Shown here: in pieces, positions 61,154 through 64,000 of the stretch
How positions within the stretch are numbered: position 1 is the first letter of the stretch
Layout: every line of letters begins with the position of its first letter
Origin: Silvibacterium bohemicum
GTDB taxonomy: Bacteria > Acidobacteriota > Terriglobia > Terriglobales > Acidobacteriaceae
Assembly (NCBI RefSeq): GCF_001006305.1
Contig: NZ_LBHJ01000020.1
Span: forward strand, 62,001-126,000
Reading direction: 5' to 3'
Length of the DNA stretch: 64,000 nucleotides
Position numbers and translations under genes: made by a program
The notes under the pieces: model-generated
Databases searched by the model: none
The model's input: only the letters and a program-made list of their open reading frames with translations
What the model was told of the DNA's origin: nothing

Positions 61154-61900
61154 TCAGCCCTGTACGGAAATGCCGGATAAAGTGATCAGCGCGATGCCAT
61201 GAACGGGCTCACCAAACACCCGCGCCGGTTCGAAAACGCTAAACAGGAGCAGTGTTTCCACCCGAGCCCGGGACTGGGGATCGCTTGGCCCGGAAACGAT
61301 GCGGTAGTCGTAAGCGAGCCCGGCGCTATTGACATAGGCCTCAACGACAATCGGATTGATGGAGCTATCTGTTGTGAAAACAGCGGTTCTGGCCTGTGTC
61401 CGGACTTCCTTTTGATGGTCATCGAGATCGGCGGTGTTCTCCAGGCTGTTCGACTCGGTCATCGAATAGAGAAACCGCGGACTGGTCGCGGCGTCGGACG
61501 GCACGTCCCGTGCCTCTACCGGCTCAGGAGAGGTGAATGCTCCGATCATGAGAGCAGCCGTTCCCACCAGCAATACCGCGCTGGCAAACCCCGCCGAAGC
61601 ACGCAATAGAAATGGCGCGAAGGTATTGGCCCACTGCACCTGAAACCGGGCTAGACTTTGGCGCGGTGTCTTTGCCTGCTCCTGAGAAATGGCGACACGC
61701 AACCGCAAGGCAAGATCCGCCGGAGCTTTCGCCGGACCGACGTCCGTGAGCAACTGCTGCATCTGCCGCCACTCCAGGAACTCCTGCGAGCATTCAGCAC
61801 AGCGGTCCAGGTGGGATGCGACCTGCTGCATGGCCACACCGGTCAATGCTCCGTCCAGGTAGTCCGAGAATTGATCGCGAATCGAACGGCAGCTCTTCAT
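61154..61900 (-). CDS. Anti-sigma factor with zinc finger
   Basis: 248 residues. The N-terminal HLDRCAECSQEF has the zf-HC2 HxxxCxxC signature of ZAS anti-sigma domains; a membrane helix (about 97-121) and a 120-residue outer domain follow, which has a TonB-C-like look (VVEAYVNSAGLAYDYRIVSG, ALITLSG). The start overlaps the sigma stop (ATGA), and it should hold that sigma factor at the membrane until an envelope signal frees it. Confidence 0.85.
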   Translation of the reverse strand: MKSCRSIRDQFSDYLDGALTGVAMQQVASHLDRCAECSQEFLEWRQMQQLLTDVGPAKAPADLALRLRVAISQEQAKTPRQSLARFQVQWANTFAPFLLRASAGFASAVLLVGTAALMIGAFTSPEPVEARDVPSDAATSPRFLYSMTESNSLENTADLDDHQKEVRTQARTAVFTTDSSINPIVVEAYVNSAGLAYDYRIVSGPSDPQSRARVETLLLFSVFEPARVFGEPVHGIALITLSGISVQG

Positions 61901-62610
61901 CGCGCCTCCTCTGCGGCGAAAGACCGCGAACCCATGGTGGCTTCGACCGCGCCATGCGAAGGCCGCTTCCGAGCGGCTTCCGCGAAAGAAGCCAGGCGGG
62001 CCTTCAGATGTGCGCGCCCGCGCATTAGCCGTGACTTGACGGTGCCCAGGTTGATATTCAATATCTCCGCAACTTCTTCGTACGCCAGCCCTTCCAGGTC
62101 GCGCAGGATGACGACGGTGCGGAAAGGTTCCGGTACTTCCCTTAATTCGGCCTCGACCTTGGCGCGAATCTCAGCTTTTTCGGCTGTTTCAAAGGGAGAC
62201 TCGTGCTGATCGATCAGGGTGTCCTTAATACAAAGCGGCTGGCCTTCATTGGATTCGCCCGTTTCCGCCTCGATCGTCACTTCCTGGCGACGATGACGCG
62301 ACCACCAGCGGCGCTGGTTCGAGGCCTCATGAAGAGCAATCCGATAAATCCAGGTGCGCAGGCTGGCATCCCCATGAAATCCCGAGATTCCCCGGAAAAT
62401 CTTCACGAAAACTTCCTGGGTCAGATCGGCGGCATCGGAGGAAAGCGGGATAGTGCGGGCGATCAAGCTATAAACAGGTTGGTGATAGGTGGAAATCAGC
62501 CACCCAAAAGCATCTTCCGAACCGGCCTTGAGCTGAGCGACCAAGGCCGTCTCTTCGGGCCGGATCCCGATTACGCTTGCAACATTTCCCACGGCAATCC
62601 CCGCTTGCAT
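61897..62610 (-). CDS. ECF sigma factor (RpoE-like), paired with anti-sigma
   Basis: 237 residues; AGGAGGAG lies seven bases before the ATG. Region 2 has PVYSLIARTIPLSSDAADLTQEVFVKIFRGISGFHG and RTWIYRIALHEASNQRRW; region 4 has EPFRTVVILRDLEGLAYEEVAEILNINLGTVKSRLMRGR. The C-terminus continues about 30 residues past region 4. Overlap with the downstream zf-HC2 gene marks a sigma/anti-sigma operon, probably for envelope stress. Confidence 0.92.
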   Translation of the reverse strand: MQAGIAVGNVASVIGIRPEETALVAQLKAGSEDAFGWLISTYHQPVYSLIARTIPLSSDAADLTQEVFVKIFRGISGFHGDASLRTWIYRIALHEASNQRRWWSRHRRQEVTIEAETGESNEGQPLCIKDTLIDQHESPFETAEKAEIRAKVEAELREVPEPFRTVVILRDLEGLAYEEVAEILNINLGTVKSRLMRGRAHLKARLASFAEAARKRPSHGAVEATMGSRSFAAEEAR

Positions 62611-62670
62611 GAAAAAACTCCTCCTACAGTATCAGGAAGCCCCAACGACTCGCGAGTGGGCGCGCGCTTT

Positions 62671-62785
62671 AGCATTTTCCCTATGGGTGCCAGACCGAAG
62701 AAGAGAGGCTCAACGCAGCTTTTCCGTTAAGAAAAGCTGCACCTAGCCAATCTCCCAAAGGACATCGTAAATAGGGAAAAATGCT
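62671..62785. repeat. Nested inverted repeats, MITE-like
   Basis: Outer arms AGCATTTTCCCTAT (62671-62684) and ATAGGGAAAAATGCT (62771-62785) match except for one extra A. Inside, GCAGCTTTTC (62715-62724) and GAAAAGCTGC (62731-62740) form a perfect ten-base stem. No coding capacity. The whole occupies the gap between two leftward genes (62611-62886). Confidence 0.55.
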
Positions 62786-62886
62786 TTAGCCGCCGGCGGC
62801 CGAGTGTCTCGCTCACTCTATTATGCTTAGACACCGGCCTGAGGTGCTTCGGTTCCCGGCACTCCTAACTTTTCTGAGGCGGAGCG

Positions 62887-63585
62887 CTAGTTGGAAGGCG
62901 GATTCGATGCCGAACCGCTGGTCGTCGCGGGCGTTGGCGCAGGAGCCTTTTGGGCCGCCGGCTTCCGCTTTTTCTTCACGGCCGGTTGCACCGGTCCATC
63001 GTCCACAACCGCGGCCTTCGCCGGAGGAGGCGCAGGTATAGCGGCTGCGGCAGCTTTAACAGCGGCTTGCAGCTTCACGATCTGCGCTTCGCGAGCCTGA
63101 GCGGCAGACACAATTACATCGCCCAGCTGCTTGCGCGCAGACTCCAGACGATCGAGCGAGGATGCTATCGCGGATGCCTCGTTGTCTGGCGCAGCCAACA
63201 TCGCAGTCTGATCCACGCGCAGCAAAACGTCGTAGAGGGCGTCGATATTGCGATACACGGCGAACGAGGGGGCGATGGAGCCTGCAGCGCCATCGGCCTG
63301 CGCGATCAGACCCGGAAGCGTCTCCACCAAGTCCCGCTGAATCGACGAAAGATTGCGATCGGTTGCGGCCCTCACCTCGCCGGGCGCTTTCCATCTCCCG
63401 GTATTCAGCGCGCCGGCTGTGCTCTGCACATCCTGCAAAGCAGGTTGCACGATCGCGGCAATACTCGATCCCGGTGTTCCCGGACCGGTACCCCCATTCG
63501 GGCTGAGAGCAGATTGAGAGAATCCGGCGGAACTCGCCAGAGCGGCCGCCGCAAAGAACTGCAAAATGCATTTCGAAATTGACAT
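62887..63585 (-). CDS. Small secreted hypothetical protein, Lys/Ala/Pro-rich C-terminus
   Basis: 232 residues from the ATG at 63583-63585; a TTG four codons earlier is possible. Signal peptide (about 1-24, ending AGFSQ). The mature part has helical segments with heptad-like Leu/Ala (RNLSSIQRDLVETLPGLIAQ, SLDRLESARKQLGDVIVSAAQ) and ends in an Ala/Pro/Lys-rich tail (VKKKRKPAAQKAP) that may bind an anionic cell-wall polymer. No family recognised. Distribution likely limited to Acidobacteria, which I cannot verify. Confidence 0.7.
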   Translation of the reverse strand: MSISKCILQFFAAAALASSAGFSQSALSPNGGTGPGTPGSSIAAIVQPALQDVQSTAGALNTGRWKAPGEVRAATDRNLSSIQRDLVETLPGLIAQADGAAGSIAPSFAVYRNIDALYDVLLRVDQTAMLAAPDNEASAIASSLDRLESARKQLGDVIVSAAQAREAQIVKLQAAVKAAAAAIPAPPPAKAAVVDDGPVQPAVKKKRKPAAQKAPAPTPATTSGSASNPPSN

Positions 63586-63687
63586 GTCTTTCGTCAACGA
63601 TGCGGGATCTCCCCAACCGGTTGCAAGAGACTGGCAGGATTGACGAAACTGCCACAGTAAACGACAATGAAATCACCCTACCAATGT

Positions 63688-63763
63688 GGGCCTGTGGCGC
63701 AGCTGGGAGCGCGCTTCCATGGCATGGAAGAGGTCATCGGTTCGATCCCGATCAGGTCCACCA
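63688..63763 (+). tRNA. tRNA-Ala (anticodon GGC)
   Basis: A 76-base cloverleaf with encoded CCA. Acceptor GGGCCTG pairs with CAGGTCC including the G3-T70 pair that identifies alanine; anticodon loop ATGGCAT with GGC; T-loop GTTCGATC. Its 3' end is the likely integration site of the element to its right. Confidence 0.95.
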
Positions 63764-63820
63764 ATTATTCCAACAACTTAGACGATTTCGCGCTTTTTCA
63801 AAAAGGTCCAAGAAGGTCCA
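63754..63820. other. Attachment-site-like AGGTCCA repeats at the tRNA 3' end
   Basis: AGGTCCA occurs in the tRNA 3' end (63754-63760) and twice just beyond it (63804-63810, 63814-63820), next to the integrase stop. This may mark attL and integrase arm sites; the second att copy would lie outside the window. Confidence 0.4.
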
Positions 63821-63834
63821 ATAAGAGCTTGCCG

Positions 63835-64000
63835 TCATTTGGACCCCGCTTTCAGAAGTCCTGCGAGCTTTGACTGAGCCTCCCGCTTGGCCGGAGTGAC
63901 CGCCTGCGCGTAGACCTCAAGCGTCATCTTCACCGTCGCGTGCCGCAGTAGCTCCTGCACCACTTTGACATCCTCGCCGTTGGCCTTCAGCAAGGTGGTA
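63835..64000 (-). CDS. Tyrosine recombinase/phage integrase, C-terminal end only
   Basis: The last 54 codons of a gene that continues past the right edge. LLKANGEDVKVVQELLRHAT carries the box II His of the catalytic set, and MTLEVYAQ carries the nucleophilic Tyr; the tail is helical and basic. The stop lies 71 bases from tRNA-Ala. It is the first gene of an element probably integrated in that tRNA. Site-specific recombination between att sites would be its role. Confidence 0.85.
   Translation of the reverse strand, partial: TTLLKANGEDVKVVQELLRHATVKMTLEVYAQAVTPAKREAQSKLAGLLKAGSK

Noticed and set aside
1-64000. CRISPR arrays, rRNA genes and transposase genes
   Set aside because: Looked for spaced direct repeats, rRNA signatures and transposase motifs on both strands; none seen.

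Overview
The window looks like chromosomal DNA of a soil acidobacterium (Acidobacteriaceae/Terriglobia type). The inference rests on gene content: a giant Oar-like TonB-dependent receptor with an N-terminal carboxypeptidase-regulatory domain, a CRTAC1/ASPIC-UnbV repeat protein beside a long TPR protein, a propeller-type hybrid sensor, many exported Tat proteins, and sugar-scavenging genes. Base composition is moderately GC-rich throughout. No rRNA, transposase or CRISPR array was seen.

Layout. 1-3429: Oar-like receptor, cut by the left edge. 3693-4940: membrane-anchored regulator-like protein. 5005-11080 (leftward): GH20 hexosaminidase, sodium:solute symporter and an AmiE-NamZ fusion, read as a peptidoglycan amino-sugar recovery operon. 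11274-16391 (leftward): CRTAC1 protein, TPR protein, GH105 glycosidase. 16704-18672 (rightward): GRP-family sugar transporter and ribokinase. 18710-21157 (leftward): gnd-zwf, oxidative pentose phosphate pathway. 21556-24893 (rightward): LysR regulator, SDR lacking its catalytic Tyr, a broken RidA-family gene, nitronate monooxygenase. 25004-27333 (leftward): tRNA-Leu, zinc-ribbon protein, MerR regulator, WbpE-like aminotransferase.

27452-37851 is an 11-gene leftward operon for the late half of cobalamin synthesis and salvage (cobU, cbiA, cobT, cobS, cobC, an unknown gene, pduO-type adenosyltransferase, bluB, cobQ, cbiB, cobD). It is led by a complete cobalamin riboswitch with a recognisable sigma-70 promoter; most junctions are 4-base stop/start overlaps. 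38839-41891 is a copper module, copZ-copA-csoR, with a CsoR-type operator in front.

42224-45567: secreted phosphoesterase with a candidate Pho box, then a Tat-exported multicopper oxidase. 46040-50283: NarL-type response regulator, DoxX-like membrane protein and propeller histidine kinase. 50559-53870: ECF sigma factor, then a Tat-exported Gfo/Idh/MocA oxidoreductase and sugar isomerase-like pair. 54113-59245 (leftward): rnc, two tandem signal peptidases I and an AsmA-family protein. 59290-63585 (leftward): secreted unknown protein with TPRs, ECF sigma/anti-sigma pair, an intergenic nested inverted repeat and a small secreted protein. The right edge holds tRNA-Ala(GGC) followed by the C-terminus of a tyrosine recombinase pointing at it, the likely boundary of an integrated element.

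Several genes appear to start at TTG with good ribosome binding sites, so starts were chosen from context rather than longest reading frame. All functional calls come from motif recognition by eye; no database search was possible.
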